Of a stretch of 16,876 bases of DNA, positions 6,812 to 15,299 are shown in pieces (the stretch's first letter is position 1; each line of letters begins with the position of its first letter). The stretch is from Planctomycetota bacterium (GTDB lineage: Bacteria > Planctomycetota > UBA1135 > UBA2386). The stretch is taken from contig JAGQQZ010000589.1 in the NCBI GenBank assembly GCA_020425915.1, forward strand, positions 1 through 16,876, given 5' to 3'. A model generated the notes under the pieces. The model did not search any database and was not told the DNA's origin. It worked only from the letters and a program-made list of their open reading frames with translations. The position numbers and the translations under genes are program-made.

Positions 6812-8068
6812 ATGAACCGCTGGCTCCGCCACACCTCGTCCCTCGCCTGCACGTTCGCGCTGCTGTCCTGCAGCGGTGAGGAAACTCACGCCGCGACGAC
6901 TTCGAACCACCAAGCCGCTTCGCGACCGAGCGAACCGGTCGAGGCGTTCCAGACCGAACTCCTCCGCATGGCGTTCCGTGCGACCGAGAAGTTTCCGCTT
7001 GACCCTCAGATCAAGAATCGGTGTCGAGAACGGGAAGAGGTCGTTTCTGCAGCTCTGCAACTCGGATCCACGGAACTCGCGCTCGAGTTCACGAGGCAGA
7101 TCGAGAACTGGCGCAAGGGCGCGTGCTACGCGTTGGTCGCGCGGGAATTGGTCGAGCAGGGCAAGACCGCGAACGTCGAGGGGTACCTCGATCAGGCACT
7201 CGCGTCGATCTCCGCGGAGTCGGGCGCCACGGGCCAAGCCTGGAGAGTCGATCGCGTGCGCGCGCTCGTCGCCGTCGTGAAGGCGATGTTGGGAGACGAT
7301 GCCAAGGCACACGAGTTGGCGGCGACGATCGACACCGATGCGCAACGGGAGGTCCTCGTCGTCGACGAGGCACGCACGCTGCGCGACGAGGACTTCGACA
7401 AGGCACTCCGGCAGGTCGATGCGGTCTGCAAGTCCGGCTCGTTCGAGCCCGTGACGGCGCAGCTCCGCAAGTGCGTGCGCCTCTACGACCGCTACTTCGC
7501 CGATACGGAGCGGCGCGCAGCGCTCGAGGAGCGGATCTGTCGCGCCGCCCTCAAGTCGACCCCGGCGATGGTCCGGGTCGAGCTGCTGACCGACTCCGCC
7601 CGCGTCGCTGCCATGCACGGCGATCGCGCGAAGGCGGAAGAGCTGATCGGGCTCGCCAGCGACCTGATGGCGGAGACGCCGAAGTGGAACCCCGAACACC
7701 GACTCCCGCTCGACGCCGCGATCGCCGAGGCCCTGCACCTCGCGGGTGCGACCGACAAGGCTCGTGAGCGCCTCGCGGCCGCGATCGACTACTTCGACGC
7801 GAACAAGCAGTTCGTGATCAACATGTTCCGCGGCAACGCGCTGCGACCGATCGCGGAGGCCTACCACGCGATCGGCGACGAACAGGCCTCGATCGACCTC
7901 TACGCCAAGATCCTCGACGAGGCCTTCGTCAATCCGAACGCCCGTCCGCGCGCGATGGACTTCATCGCCACGTGCTGCTCGCTGGCGGTCCATCACATCG
8001 AGCCGACCGCGGAGCTGCGTCAACGGCTCAACGGCATCGTCGACGAAGAACTGGATTCTCCGTGGTAG
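6812..8068 (+). CDS. Helical-repeat (TPR-like) putative lipoprotein, first gene of the TonB operon
   Basis: This is a 418-residue protein I cannot assign to a named family. The N-terminus (MNRWLRHTSSLACTFALLSC) is a signal peptide ending in a plausible, slightly atypical lipobox, L17-L18-S19-C20, so a lipid-anchored periplasmic or outer-membrane location is likely. The rest is almost entirely alpha-helical with loosely repeated pairs of helices of TPR/SEL1-like character, for example ALVARELVEQGKTANVEGYL, AAIAEALHLAGATDKARERL and PIAEAYHAIGDEQASIDLY. Such solenoids usually mediate protein contacts. The stop overlaps the GTG start of the receptor gene by 7 bases (8062-8068), so the two proteins are probably translationally coupled and work together. 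No good ribosome binding site precedes the ATG at 6812. A scaffold or receptor accessory is the best guess. Confidence 0.8.
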   Translation: MNRWLRHTSSLACTFALLSCSGEETHAATTSNHQAASRPSEPVEAFQTELLRMAFRATEKFPLDPQIKNRCREREEVVSAALQLGSTELALEFTRQIENWRKGACYALVARELVEQGKTANVEGYLDQALASISAESGATGQAWRVDRVRALVAVVKAMLGDDAKAHELAATIDTDAQREVLVVDEARTLRDEDFDKALRQVDAVCKSGSFEPVTAQLRKCVRLYDRYFADTERRAALEERICRAALKSTPAMVRVELLTDSARVAAMHGDRAKAEELIGLASDLMAETPKWNPEHRLPLDAAIAEALHLAGATDKARERLAAAIDYFDANKQFVINMFRGNALRPIAEAYHAIGDEQASIDLYAKILDEAFVNPNARPRAMDFIATCCSLAVHHIEPTAELRQRLNGIVDEELDSPW

Positions 8069-11064
8069 GAAAGTGCTGGCTGTTCTTCATCGCCCTGTCG
8101 TTCTCGACGGCGACGATCGTCGCGCAGCAGGGCTCCATCCGAGGCACGGTCTACGACAAGGACTTCGACGTGCCGCTGGCGGGCGCACGTGTGTTCGTCG
8201 CCGAGCGGAAGATCGAGGCGACGTCGACGGACCAGGGCACCTACGCGATCAGCCAGCTCCCACCAGGAACCTACACCCTCATCTTCTCGAAGCAGGGATA
8301 CGTCGAGCAGGTCCGTGCCGACGTCGTGGTCGCGGCCGCACAGGTCACGGAGATCGACGTGTGGCTCGCCGGTGACTTCACCGACCTCGAGGAGTTCGTC
8401 GTCCAAGACCTGCTACGGCTCGGCGCGGGCACGGACGCGGCGCTGCTCCAGTTCCGAATCGACAATCCGTCGTTCATGAACTCGATCAGCGCCGACCTGA
8501 TGAGTCAGGCCGGCGCGAGCGACGCGGCCGGCGCGCTGAAGCTGATCTCCGGCGCGTCGATCCAAGGTGGGAAGTTCGCGGTCGTGCGCGGGCTGCCCGA
8601 TCGTTACGTCAGTTCGCAGGTCAACGGCGTGCGGTTGCCGTCCGCGGACGCGGACACTCGAGCGGTCGAACTCGACCAGTTCCCTTCGTCGGTCATCGAC
8701 AGCATCTCGGTCACGAAGACCTTCACTCCCGACCAGCAGGGAGATGCGTCCGGCGGCGCGGTGAACGTGCGGCTGCGCGGCATCCCGAAGGAGACCTTCA
8801 AGTTTAGCTTCCGCAGCCAGCTCGGCTACAACACGAAGATCGGCGGCCACCGGGACGACTTCCTGTCGTACGACGGCGGCGGGGTGAACTTCGCCGGGCG
8901 CGACGACGGGACGCGCGTCGAGCAGCCGTTGAACGCGGACTGGACCGGAGCGTACGCGACCTCGACCACGACGGCGCCGATCGACATGAAGTGGACGATG
9001 GGCCTCGGTGCGAGCCACGAGTTCGACAACGGCCTGCGGGTCGGGGCGTTCGCGAGCTACCTCTACGAGCGCGACAGCTCCTACTACGACAACGGCATCG
9101 ACGACTCGCTGTGGATCGCGGCGCCGGGCGAGGGGCTGCAACCGCGCTGGTCGCAGGGCACTCCGAGCGACGGAGACTTCAAGACGTCTCTGTACGACAT
9201 CACGCGCGCGACGCAGTCGATGCAACGCGGCGGCGTCATGACCGCGGGGATCGAGTTCCTCGACCAATCGATCACGCTCGCCTACGTGCGCACGCGGACC
9301 ACCGAGGACAGCGCGACGCTGTCGACCGACACGCGCGGCAAGGAGTTCTACTTCGGCGAGAACTACGACCCGTACGATCCCGACGACCCGGGCAACACGC
9401 GGGACACGCGCTTCAGCGCGCCGTACCTGCGCAACGAGTCGCTCGTCTACAACGAGCGGCTGCTCGAGAGCAAGATCCTGCAAGGGACGCACGTGATCCC
9501 GACCGGCAAGTTCGGTTCGCGCCGGAACTTCGAGTTCCTCGATCCCGAACTCAGCTGGACGCTGTCGCGGAGCCAGGCGAAGTTCGACGAGCCCGACAAG
9601 CGGCAGTTCGGCGCGTTGTGGGTCCCGGAGTCGAACGACCCGGGCGCGCCGCCCTTCGTGCCGCCGTTCACGCGGCCGGCCGAGTGGTTGCCGTTGCGCG
9701 CGTCGAACACCTTCCTGCTCGGCAACGCGCAGCGCATCTTCAAGAAGATCGAGGAGGAGAGCGAGCAATACGCGCTCGACCTCAAGTTCCCGTTCGAGCA
9801 GTGGGACGACCGTCAGGGCTACTTCAAGTTCGGTGTGTTCGAGGACAAGGTCGACCGAACGTTCGAACAGGAGACCTACTCGAACCAGAGCGACGTCGGG
9901 ATCGGCAGCGAGGACACGTGGACGAACCCGTGGAGTGTGATCTTCCCGATCGAGGGTGGTCACGACATCGTCGCCTCCGACCGCGATGTCAACTACCTGG
10001 GCAAGCAGAACATCCGCGCGCAGTACGCGATGGTCGACCTGCCGCTGTTCTCGTCGGTGAACGTGATCGGCGGGGTTCGACGCGAGTCGATGCTGATGTC
10101 GACGACCCTCGACCCGGACGCAGGGGCGACGTACTTCCCGCCCGGCGCGTCCACCTCGGTCGCCCTGAACCCCGGCGACGCCGACGTCTCGATCGACGAA
10201 ACGAAGTACCTGCCGGCGCTGGCGTTCCTGTGGACGCCGATCGAGCACCTCACGTTCCGCGCCGCATACAGCGAGACCGTGGCGCGGCAGACGTTCCGCG
10301 AGATCACGCCGATCCAGCAACAGGAGTTCCTCGGCGCACCGACGTTCATCGGCAACCCCGATCTGCAGATGGCGGAGCTGAAGAACTACGACCTGCGCGT
10401 CGACTACACGCCGTTCGAGAACGGGTTGCTGTCAGTCTCCTACTTCAAGAAGGACATCACGAACCCGATCGAGTTCGTGACGCGCGTGACGGTCGGCTTC
10501 GACTACACGACGCCGCTGAACTTCCCCGACGGGACCCTCGAAGGTTGGGAGTTCGAAGCGCGGCAGGACCTGGGCGTTCTGACCGAAGTTCTCGACGGCC
10601 TGACGATCGGTGGCAACCTCACGCTGATCGACTCCGAGGTGTCGCTGCCGCAGGAGGAGATCGACAACTTCTCCGACCCCGCGATCGATTCGCCGCGGAC
10701 GACGCGCGCGTCGACCAACGCACCCGAGCGTCTCTACAACCTGTTCCTGTCGTACGACATCGACTACACGCGGACCCGACTCGGTGTGTTCTACACGGTC
10801 ACGGGGGACACGCTGGTGGCGGGCGCTGGCATCGACAACGGCAACCTCGTCCCGGACATCTGGGACAAGGAATACGACTCGCTCAACGTGTCGATCACGC
10901 AGGGGATCAGCGACTACATCGACATCCGCCTGCGCGCGAAGAACCTCACCAACACGCAGCGACAGACCGAATACCGCCCGCTCAACGCCCCGAGTCTCCT
11001 CGAGACCTCGCGTTCTGCGGGCATCGACTACTCCCTCTCGATCGGCGGCAGCGTCAGCTTCTGA
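8062..11064 (+). CDS. TonB-dependent outer-membrane receptor with N-terminal carboxypeptidase-regulatory-like domain
   Basis: This is a 1000-residue outer-membrane beta-barrel transporter powered by TonB. The GTG at 8062 is chosen although the frame is open further upstream, because it starts a signal peptide (VGKCWLFFIALSFSTATIVA, cleavage near A21). Residues about 24-103 form a CarboxypepD-regulatory-like beta-sandwich (SIRGTVYDKDF to GTYTLIFSKQGYVEQV). LEEFVV at 109-114 resembles a TonB box. The plug follows (about 120-242), with GGKFAVVRGLPDRY (169-182) and SGGAVNVRLRG at its end. The remainder is the barrel, finishing in the outer-membrane assembly signal SIGGSVSF with a terminal phenylalanine. 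This domain order is that of Oar/SusC-like large-substrate receptors. Its start overlaps the preceding lipoprotein gene, and the energising machinery begins 18 bases downstream. The ligand cannot be read from sequence. Confidence 0.95.
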   Translation: MVGKCWLFFIALSFSTATIVAQQGSIRGTVYDKDFDVPLAGARVFVAERKIEATSTDQGTYAISQLPPGTYTLIFSKQGYVEQVRADVVVAAAQVTEIDVWLAGDFTDLEEFVVQDLLRLGAGTDAALLQFRIDNPSFMNSISADLMSQAGASDAAGALKLISGASIQGGKFAVVRGLPDRYVSSQVNGVRLPSADADTRAVELDQFPSSVIDSISVTKTFTPDQQGDASGGAVNVRLRGIPKETFKFSFRSQLGYNTKIGGHRDDFLSYDGGGVNFAGRDDGTRVEQPLNADWTGAYATSTTTAPIDMKWTMGLGASHEFDNGLRVGAFASYLYERDSSYYDNGIDDSLWIAAPGEGLQPRWSQGTPSDGDFKTSLYDITRATQSMQRGGVMTAGIEFLDQSITLAYVRTRTTEDSATLSTDTRGKEFYFGENYDPYDPDDPGNTRDTRFSAPYLRNESLVYNERLLESKILQGTHVIPTGKFGSRRNFEFLDPELSWTLSRSQAKFDEPDKRQFGALWVPESNDPGAPPFVPPFTRPAEWLPLRASNTFLLGNAQRIFKKIEEESEQYALDLKFPFEQWDDRQGYFKFGVFEDKVDRTFEQETYSNQSDVGIGSEDTWTNPWSVIFPIEGGHDIVASDRDVNYLGKQNIRAQYAMVDLPLFSSVNVIGGVRRESMLMSTTLDPDAGATYFPPGASTSVALNPGDADVSIDETKYLPALAFLWTPIEHLTFRAAYSETVARQTFREITPIQQQEFLGAPTFIGNPDLQMAELKNYDLRVDYTPFENGLLSVSYFKKDITNPIEFVTRVTVGFDYTTPLNFPDGTLEGWEFEARQDLGVLTEVLDGLTIGGNLTLIDSEVSLPQEEIDNFSDPAIDSPRTTRASTNAPERLYNLFLSYDIDYTRTRLGVFYTVTGDTLVAGAGIDNGNLVPDIWDKEYDSLNVSITQGISDYIDIRLRAKNLTNTQRQTEYRPLNAPSLLETSRSAGIDYSLSIGGSVSF

Positions 11065-11082
11065 GATCGAACAACCATCGAC

Positions 11083-11913
11083 ATGAACCCCATGACCATG
11101 CAACCCAACGACCGGTCGTCGAGGCTGACGAGCTGGTTCGCTGCGGCGATGCTCGCGCTGCCGGCGACGATCGTCGCCCAGGACGGTGAAGCGCAGCCAA
11201 CCGACACGCGCACCCCGGCCGAGAAGATCGAGAACACCCGTTCGACCCTGAGCGAGTGGATCGAGGTGCGGCGCCTGATCTCGAAGGAGAAGGCCGACTG
11301 GGTCGTCGGTCGCGAGATCGTGACGCAGCGGATCGAGCTCGTGAAGGATCAGATCGACAGCCTGAAGTCGAAGACCGAGGAGACCCGGAGCGGGGTCACC
11401 AAGACCGACGAGAAGAAGGCGAAGCTCACCGACGAACTCGACGAGATCACCAAGACCGAAGCTTCTCTCCGCGAGAAGCTGGTTCCGCTCGAGGTGCGCA
11501 CGAAGCAGCTGATCGCGCGGCTGCCGTCGCCGATCCTCGACACGATCGGTCCGTTGTCGCAGCAACTGCCCGCCGACCCCGAGAAGTCCGATCGCCCGAT
11601 CGGTGACCGACTTCGTTGCGTGCTCGGCATCCTGAACGAGGTCAACCGGTTCCACAGCGAGATCACCTCGACGACGGAGATCCGCGACCTTGGCAACGGC
11701 AACGCCTCCGAAGTCGACGTCCTCTACCTGGGAATCAGCCAGGCCTACTACGTCAACGCCAAGGGCGACGCGGCCGGCATCGGCAGGGCCACCGCGGACG
11801 CCTGGGAATGGAAGCCCGCGAACCAGTACGCGGCGGCGATCCAGAAGGCGATCGCGATCTTCCGGGACAAGGAGAAGGCGGACTTCGTCCGACTTCCGGT
11901 TCGCATCGACTGA
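11083..11913 (+). CDS. DUF3450 family periplasmic coiled-coil protein of the TonB system
   Basis: This 276-residue exported protein matches DUF3450, a family usually encoded immediately before a TtpC-like ExbB protein in TonB2-type operons. A signal peptide ends in LPATIVA with likely cleavage after A32. Residues about 45-150 are a long, highly charged coiled coil (for example VKDQIDSLKSKTEETRSG and TKTDEKKAKLTDELDEITKT). The conserved C-terminal part includes GDRLRCVLGILNEVNRF and VLYLGISQAYYVN, the family hallmark. Its exact role is unresolved; a periplasmic link between the ExbB-type motor and the envelope is plausible. Three in-frame ATGs (11083, 11092, 11098) are possible starts and none has a clear ribosome binding site; all keep the signal peptide. 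The gaps are 18 bases upstream and 15 downstream. Confidence 0.88.
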   Translation: MNPMTMQPNDRSSRLTSWFAAAMLALPATIVAQDGEAQPTDTRTPAEKIENTRSTLSEWIEVRRLISKEKADWVVGREIVTQRIELVKDQIDSLKSKTEETRSGVTKTDEKKAKLTDELDEITKTEASLREKLVPLEVRTKQLIARLPSPILDTIGPLSQQLPADPEKSDRPIGDRLRCVLGILNEVNRFHSEITSTTEIRDLGNGNASEVDVLYLGISQAYYVNAKGDAAGIGRATADAWEWKPANQYAAAIQKAIAIFRDKEKADFVRLPVRID

Positions 11914-11928
11914 GCGAGGACCACCGAG

Positions 11929-13488
11929 ATGAATATCACCAAGACCATCCTCGGCATCGGCATGGCCGGCGTCGTCGCGCTCGCTGCGCGCGCGCAGGAC
12001 ACGACCGACGCCAGTTACACGAGCGCCGACCGGTCGATCCAGAAGCGCCTCGAAGACAGCGTCAAGGAACTCGAGGAACTCCGCGCTCGACTCGTCGCGG
12101 AGAAAGTCCCGCTCAACTCCGAGCTCAACGAACTGCAGCTCGAACTCGCTACGGCGCGAGAAGCGTTCCAGGACGTGACGCGGTTGCTCACCACGAGCAC
12201 GCTGGAAGTCACGAACCTGCGCGACGACATCCAGAAGGGCAAGGACCGCTCGACCTACCTGACCAACATGCTCGCCGAGTACGGGCGCAAGCTCGGCTCG
12301 CGACTCCACGTCGCCGAGGCGAAGCTGCACGCGCCTGCGCTGGAGCGAGCCCGGCTCGCGATCGAGGACTCGAGCATCTCGAAGGCCGACGTGTTCGAGG
12401 CACAACTCGCGCTCGTCGCGGAGTCGCTCGACCGGCTGGACGACGCGTTCGGTGGCCGTCGTTTCGACGGCACGGCGGTCAACGCGAAGACCGGGTTGGT
12501 CGACGAGGGCACCTTCGTCCTCGTCGGTCCCGCGGCGTTCTTCGCGGACTCGCGTGGCGTCACGGTCGGGACTTCCGAGCAGCGGTCGTCCGAGCCGGCG
12601 ACCCAGGAGTTCACCGATCCGGACGACGCACACGCCGCGGCCGAGGTGATTCGGTCTCGCGTCGGCGAGCTGCCGGTCGACCCGACGCTCGGCAACGCGC
12701 ACCGCGTCGAAGGGATGCAGGAGACGTTCCTCGAGCACATCGAGAAGGGCGGCACGGTGATGTGGCCGATCTTCGGGTTGGCGGCGATCGCGCTGCTGAT
12801 CGCGCTCTACAAGTGGGTGGCGTTGTCGCTGATCGGCAAGCCGTCGCAGAAGAGCGTCAAGCAGATGCTCGCACAGGTCGAGCGCGGTTCGATCGAGGAC
12901 GCGAAGGCCACGGCGCACGGCATGAAGGGACCCGCCGGCCGCATGCTCGCCGCCGGGCTGGAGCACGCGAACGAGCCACGCGATCTGATCGAGGAGATCA
13001 TGTACGAGCGCGTGCTCAAGACTCGCTTGCGGGTCAACAACATGCTGCCGTTCATCGCGATCTGTGCGGCAGCGGCGCCGCTGCTCGGCCTGCTCGGCAC
13101 GGTCATCGGCATCATCGACACGTTCAAGCTGATCACCGAGTTCGGTTCCAGTGACGTCCAGATGCTGTCGTCCGGCATCTCGGTCGCGCTGATCACGACC
13201 AAGTTCGGTCTGATCGTTGCGATCCCGTCGCTGCTGCTGCACGCCTACCTGTCGCGCAAGGCGCGCGGCATCGTCGGCAACATGGAGACCGTCGCCGTCG
13301 CGCTCGTCAACGAGCTCAGCAAGCGACCGGTCGTCCTGTCGAAGCAGCGCGACGCCGCCGCGGCGCCGAGTGCGAACGGTGACGGGCCGGCCCTGCGCGA
13401 TCAGGTCGGCGCGATCATCCGGGACATGCTCGGTCCGTTGTCGCGTGAACTGGACACGTCGTCCTCCACCGAGTCGCGGACCGGCTGA
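11929..13488 (+). CDS. ttpC: TtpC-like MotA/TolQ/ExbB proton-channel protein with periplasmic coiled-coil extension
   Basis: This 519-residue inner-membrane protein is the fourth component that distinguishes TonB2-type systems. The start has a good ribosome binding site (GAGGA at 11916-11920, 8 bases before the ATG). It opens with a signal peptide cleaved near A22 (VVALAARA, then QD), then a coiled coil at about 40-105 and a periplasmic domain to about 260. The ExbB/TolQ core follows: membrane segment 1 at about 277-300 (MWPIFGLAAIALLIALY), segment 2 at about 373-396 (MLPFIAICAAAAPLLGLLGT), and segment 3 at about 414-440 (SGISVALITTKFGLIVAIP). The GLLGT and SVALITT stretches are the channel-lining signatures. 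In Vibrio, TtpC is needed for TonB2-dependent uptake. The TGA overlaps the next ATG by one base, implying coupling with exbB. Length and domain order agree with the family. Confidence 0.9.
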   Translation: MNITKTILGIGMAGVVALAARAQDTTDASYTSADRSIQKRLEDSVKELEELRARLVAEKVPLNSELNELQLELATAREAFQDVTRLLTTSTLEVTNLRDDIQKGKDRSTYLTNMLAEYGRKLGSRLHVAEAKLHAPALERARLAIEDSSISKADVFEAQLALVAESLDRLDDAFGGRRFDGTAVNAKTGLVDEGTFVLVGPAAFFADSRGVTVGTSEQRSSEPATQEFTDPDDAHAAAEVIRSRVGELPVDPTLGNAHRVEGMQETFLEHIEKGGTVMWPIFGLAAIALLIALYKWVALSLIGKPSQKSVKQMLAQVERGSIEDAKATAHGMKGPAGRMLAAGLEHANEPRDLIEEIMYERVLKTRLRVNNMLPFIAICAAAAPLLGLLGTVIGIIDTFKLITEFGSSDVQMLSSGISVALITTKFGLIVAIPSLLLHAYLSRKARGIVGNMETVAVALVNELSKRPVVLSKQRDAAAAPSANGDGPALRDQVGAIIRDMLGPLSRELDTSSSTESRTG

Positions 13489-14171
13489 TGTTCGACTGGT
13501 TCTCCATGCTCTGGGAGCGCGCGATCGACATCTGGCTCAAGGGTGGGCCGGCGATGATCGCGATCGCGATCATCGCGCTGATCATGTTCGGCATGGGCGT
13601 GCACGTCATGCTCTGCCTGCGCGAGAAGCGGTTCATGTCGGTGCCGGAGAAGGTCTGGCGCCGGTGGATCGATCACCCGAAGGAGCGCCGGGGACCGATC
13701 GGTCGATTGCTCGACATCGGCACGAACGGCAAGTCGCTCGAGGACGCGACGCACTTCTTCGAGGAGTTGCGCACGACCGAGGCCGCGCCGTTCGAACGCG
13801 ACCTACGCGTCATGAAGGTGTGCGTCTCGGCCGCGCCGCTCGTCGGCCTGCTCGGCACAGTGACCGGGATGCTGACGACGTTCGGTGCGATCGCCAACGG
13901 CTCCGGCGGTGACCAGACGTTGGGCATGATCGCGTCCGGCATCTCCGAGGCGCTCGTCACCACCATGACCGGGCTCGTGATCGCGCTGCCCGGCCTGTTC
14001 TTCCAATACCAACTCGCCAGGCGGTACGAGATGTACCGCTCCTTCCTCGCCCACCTCGAGACCGTTTGCACGCAGGTGCTCTATCGAGACCAGCGTGAGG
14101 CGCGCGCGCGCGCCGCGCGCGACGCGGCGGCCACCCGTGTGGTCGAAGCGCTCCGAGCAGCCGTGTCCTGA
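13488..14171 (+). CDS. exbB: ExbB proton-channel subunit of the TonB complex
   Basis: This 227-residue inner-membrane protein with ExbD forms the proton-driven motor that energises TonB. It has three membrane segments: about 20-45 (GGPAMIAIAIIALIMFGMG), 112-133 (VSAAPLVGLLGTVTGML) and 149-172 (SGISEALVTTMTGLVIALPG). The conserved threonine-bearing helices GLLGTVTG and EALVTTMTGL are intact. The cytoplasmic loop between segments 1 and 2 contains GRLLDIGTNG and the acidic helix DATHFFEELRTTEAAPFERDL typical of ExbB2. The tail after segment 3 is rich in arginine and alanine. The gene shares one base with the end of the TtpC-like gene and is followed after 21 bases by exbD. Two tandem ExbB-like genes of unequal length are the norm for this system type. 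Confidence 0.93.
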   Translation: MFDWFSMLWERAIDIWLKGGPAMIAIAIIALIMFGMGVHVMLCLREKRFMSVPEKVWRRWIDHPKERRGPIGRLLDIGTNGKSLEDATHFFEELRTTEAAPFERDLRVMKVCVSAAPLVGLLGTVTGMLTTFGAIANGSGGDQTLGMIASGISEALVTTMTGLVIALPGLFFQYQLARRYEMYRSFLAHLETVCTQVLYRDQREARARAARDAAATRVVEALRAAVS

Positions 14172-14192
14172 CCGACGAACTGGAGACAACCG

Positions 14193-14612
14193 ATGGGACG
14201 ATTCCGAGAAGCCTCGTTCGAAGACAGCAGCGACACCGGCATCGACATGTCGCCGCTGATCGACTGTGTGTTCATCCTGCTGATCTTCTTCATCGTCACG
14301 ACGGTCTTCGTCGAGGAGACCGGTGTCGAAGTCGACAAGCCACAGGCCGCGTCGGCGAGCATGCTCGAGAAGACGAGCATCCTGATCGCGCTGACGGCGA
14401 AGGGTGAAGTCGTCTACGGCGGCCGGGAGATCGGCGTCGGCGGCGTGCGGCGCATCGTCAAGCAGACGATGCAGAAGCAGAACGAGGAGATCCCCGTGAT
14501 CATCCAGGCCGACCAGGCGTCGCAGTCCGGTCTGCTCGTGCGGATCATCGACGAGGCCAAGCTCGCCGGTGCGACCAAGGTCAGCGTCGCGACGCGCACC
14601 GCTGCCAACTAG
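14193..14612 (+). CDS. exbD: ExbD biopolymer-transport protein
   Basis: This 139-residue single-pass inner-membrane protein is the proton-carrying partner of ExbB. A short cytoplasmic N-terminus leads into the helix starting IDMSPLIDCVFILLIFFIV, in which D24 is the essential membrane aspartate of the family. The periplasmic domain follows, with TSILIALTAKGEVVYGG and the C-terminal PVIIQADQASQSGLLVRIID block characteristic of ExbD/TolR. The ATG has a sound ribosome binding site (GGAG at 14182-14185, 7 bases upstream). The gene ends four bases before the tonB start. Length is normal for the TonB2-associated type. Confidence 0.94.
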   Translation: MGRFREASFEDSSDTGIDMSPLIDCVFILLIFFIVTTVFVEETGVEVDKPQAASASMLEKTSILIALTAKGEVVYGGREIGVGGVRRIVKQTMQKQNEEIPVIIQADQASQSGLLVRIIDEAKLAGATKVSVATRTAAN

Positions 14613-14616
14613 TCCG

Positions 14617-15294
14617 ATGAGCGTCCCGACGAAACCTCTGAAGCGCGCGGCGCGTCGGCTCGGTCACGGGCTCGTCGTCCTGATCTCGGCGCCGCTGCTG
14701 GCGTTCACCTTCTTCCTCGTGCTGCCGTTGCTGCAGACCCTCGGCGAACGACCCGAGCCGGAGTTCATGGTCCGGAGCGTGTTCACCGCGGAACTCCCGC
14801 CGCCTCCGCCGCCGGAGGAGAAGCCGGAGGAGGAGAAGGAGGAGGAGAAGGAGCCGCCGCCGGAGCTGTCCGACGAGCCGCCACCGATGGACCTGTCGGC
14901 CCTCGAGCTCGCACTCAATCCGAGCTACGGCGATGGCTGGGGTGCCGGCGGGATCTCGATGAACCTGAACGGCCTGTCCGGCGACGGCAGCAAGAAGTCG
15001 GTCGAAGCGCTGTTCTCGCTGGCCGACCTCGACCAGAAACCCCGACCGACATATCGGCAGAGCCCGTCGTTCGGTCCGCAGCAGCAACGCAAGGCGCCCG
15101 GTCGCGTCGTGTTGTTGTTCATCGTCAACGAACACGGTCGCGTCGAACAACCGAGGGTCCAGAGTTCGACCGACAAGGTGTTCGAAGCGCCCGCACTGCA
15201 AGCCATCAAGAAATGGAAGTTCGAGCCAGGCAAGCGAAACGGTGAGTCCGTGCGCTTCCGGATGCGACTCCCGATCACGTTCCCGAAAGGGTGA
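14617..15294 (+). CDS. tonB: TonB energy-transducing protein with glutamate-rich linker
   Basis: TonB spans the periplasm and couples the ExbB/ExbD motor to the receptor's TonB box. The frame is open upstream, overlapping exbD, but the ATG at 14617 gives a compact 225-residue protein whose membrane anchor (about 19-41, LVVLISAPLLAFTFFLVLPL) comes near the N-terminus as expected. Residues 61-90 are a proline-glutamate linker (a run of six prolines, then repeated E-E-K). The C-terminal TonB domain is about 140-225, with GRVVLLFIVNEHGRVEQPRV and the conserved FEAPALQAIKKWKFEPGKRNG segment. H17-G18 lies at the cytoplasmic edge of the anchor, near where E. coli TonB has its conserved histidine, though the anchor resembles TonB2 types that lack it. 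The linker is acidic rather than the usual proline-lysine type. The gene starts 4 bases after exbD and ends 5 bases before the TPR gene. Confidence 0.92.
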   Translation: MSVPTKPLKRAARRLGHGLVVLISAPLLAFTFFLVLPLLQTLGERPEPEFMVRSVFTAELPPPPPPEEKPEEEKEEEKEPPPELSDEPPPMDLSALELALNPSYGDGWGAGGISMNLNGLSGDGSKKSVEALFSLADLDQKPRPTYRQSPSFGPQQQRKAPGRVVLLFIVNEHGRVEQPRVQSSTDKVFEAPALQAIKKWKFEPGKRNGESVRFRMRLPITFPKG

Positions 15295-15299
15295 CAGAC

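Noticed and set aside
7972..8061. Longer N-terminus for the TonB receptor
   Set aside because: It would overlap the lipoprotein gene by about 97 bases and precede the signal peptide with a basic, unstructured stretch. The GTG at 8062 is the natural start.
10432..13242. Very long antisense open frame (936 codons), with similar ones at 8413-10320, 4780-6420 and 1816-3567
   Set aside because: Each lies opposite a well-supported gene, is rich in Arg/Val/Asp in the pattern expected from reading the complement of GC-rich codons, and shows no recognisable domain or start signal.
14101..14120. Alternating CG tract (possible Z-DNA or repeat)
   Set aside because: It encodes the Arg/Ala-rich tail of ExbB and is explained by codon and composition bias. 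No repeat array is present.
14569..14616. Longer N-terminus for TonB overlapping exbD
   Set aside because: The ATG at 14617 follows the exbD stop by four bases and places the membrane anchor correctly.
14815..14862. Purine-rich GAG/AAG repeat tract
   Set aside because: It is accounted for by the glutamate/lysine-rich TonB linker. I do not see a separate repeat element.
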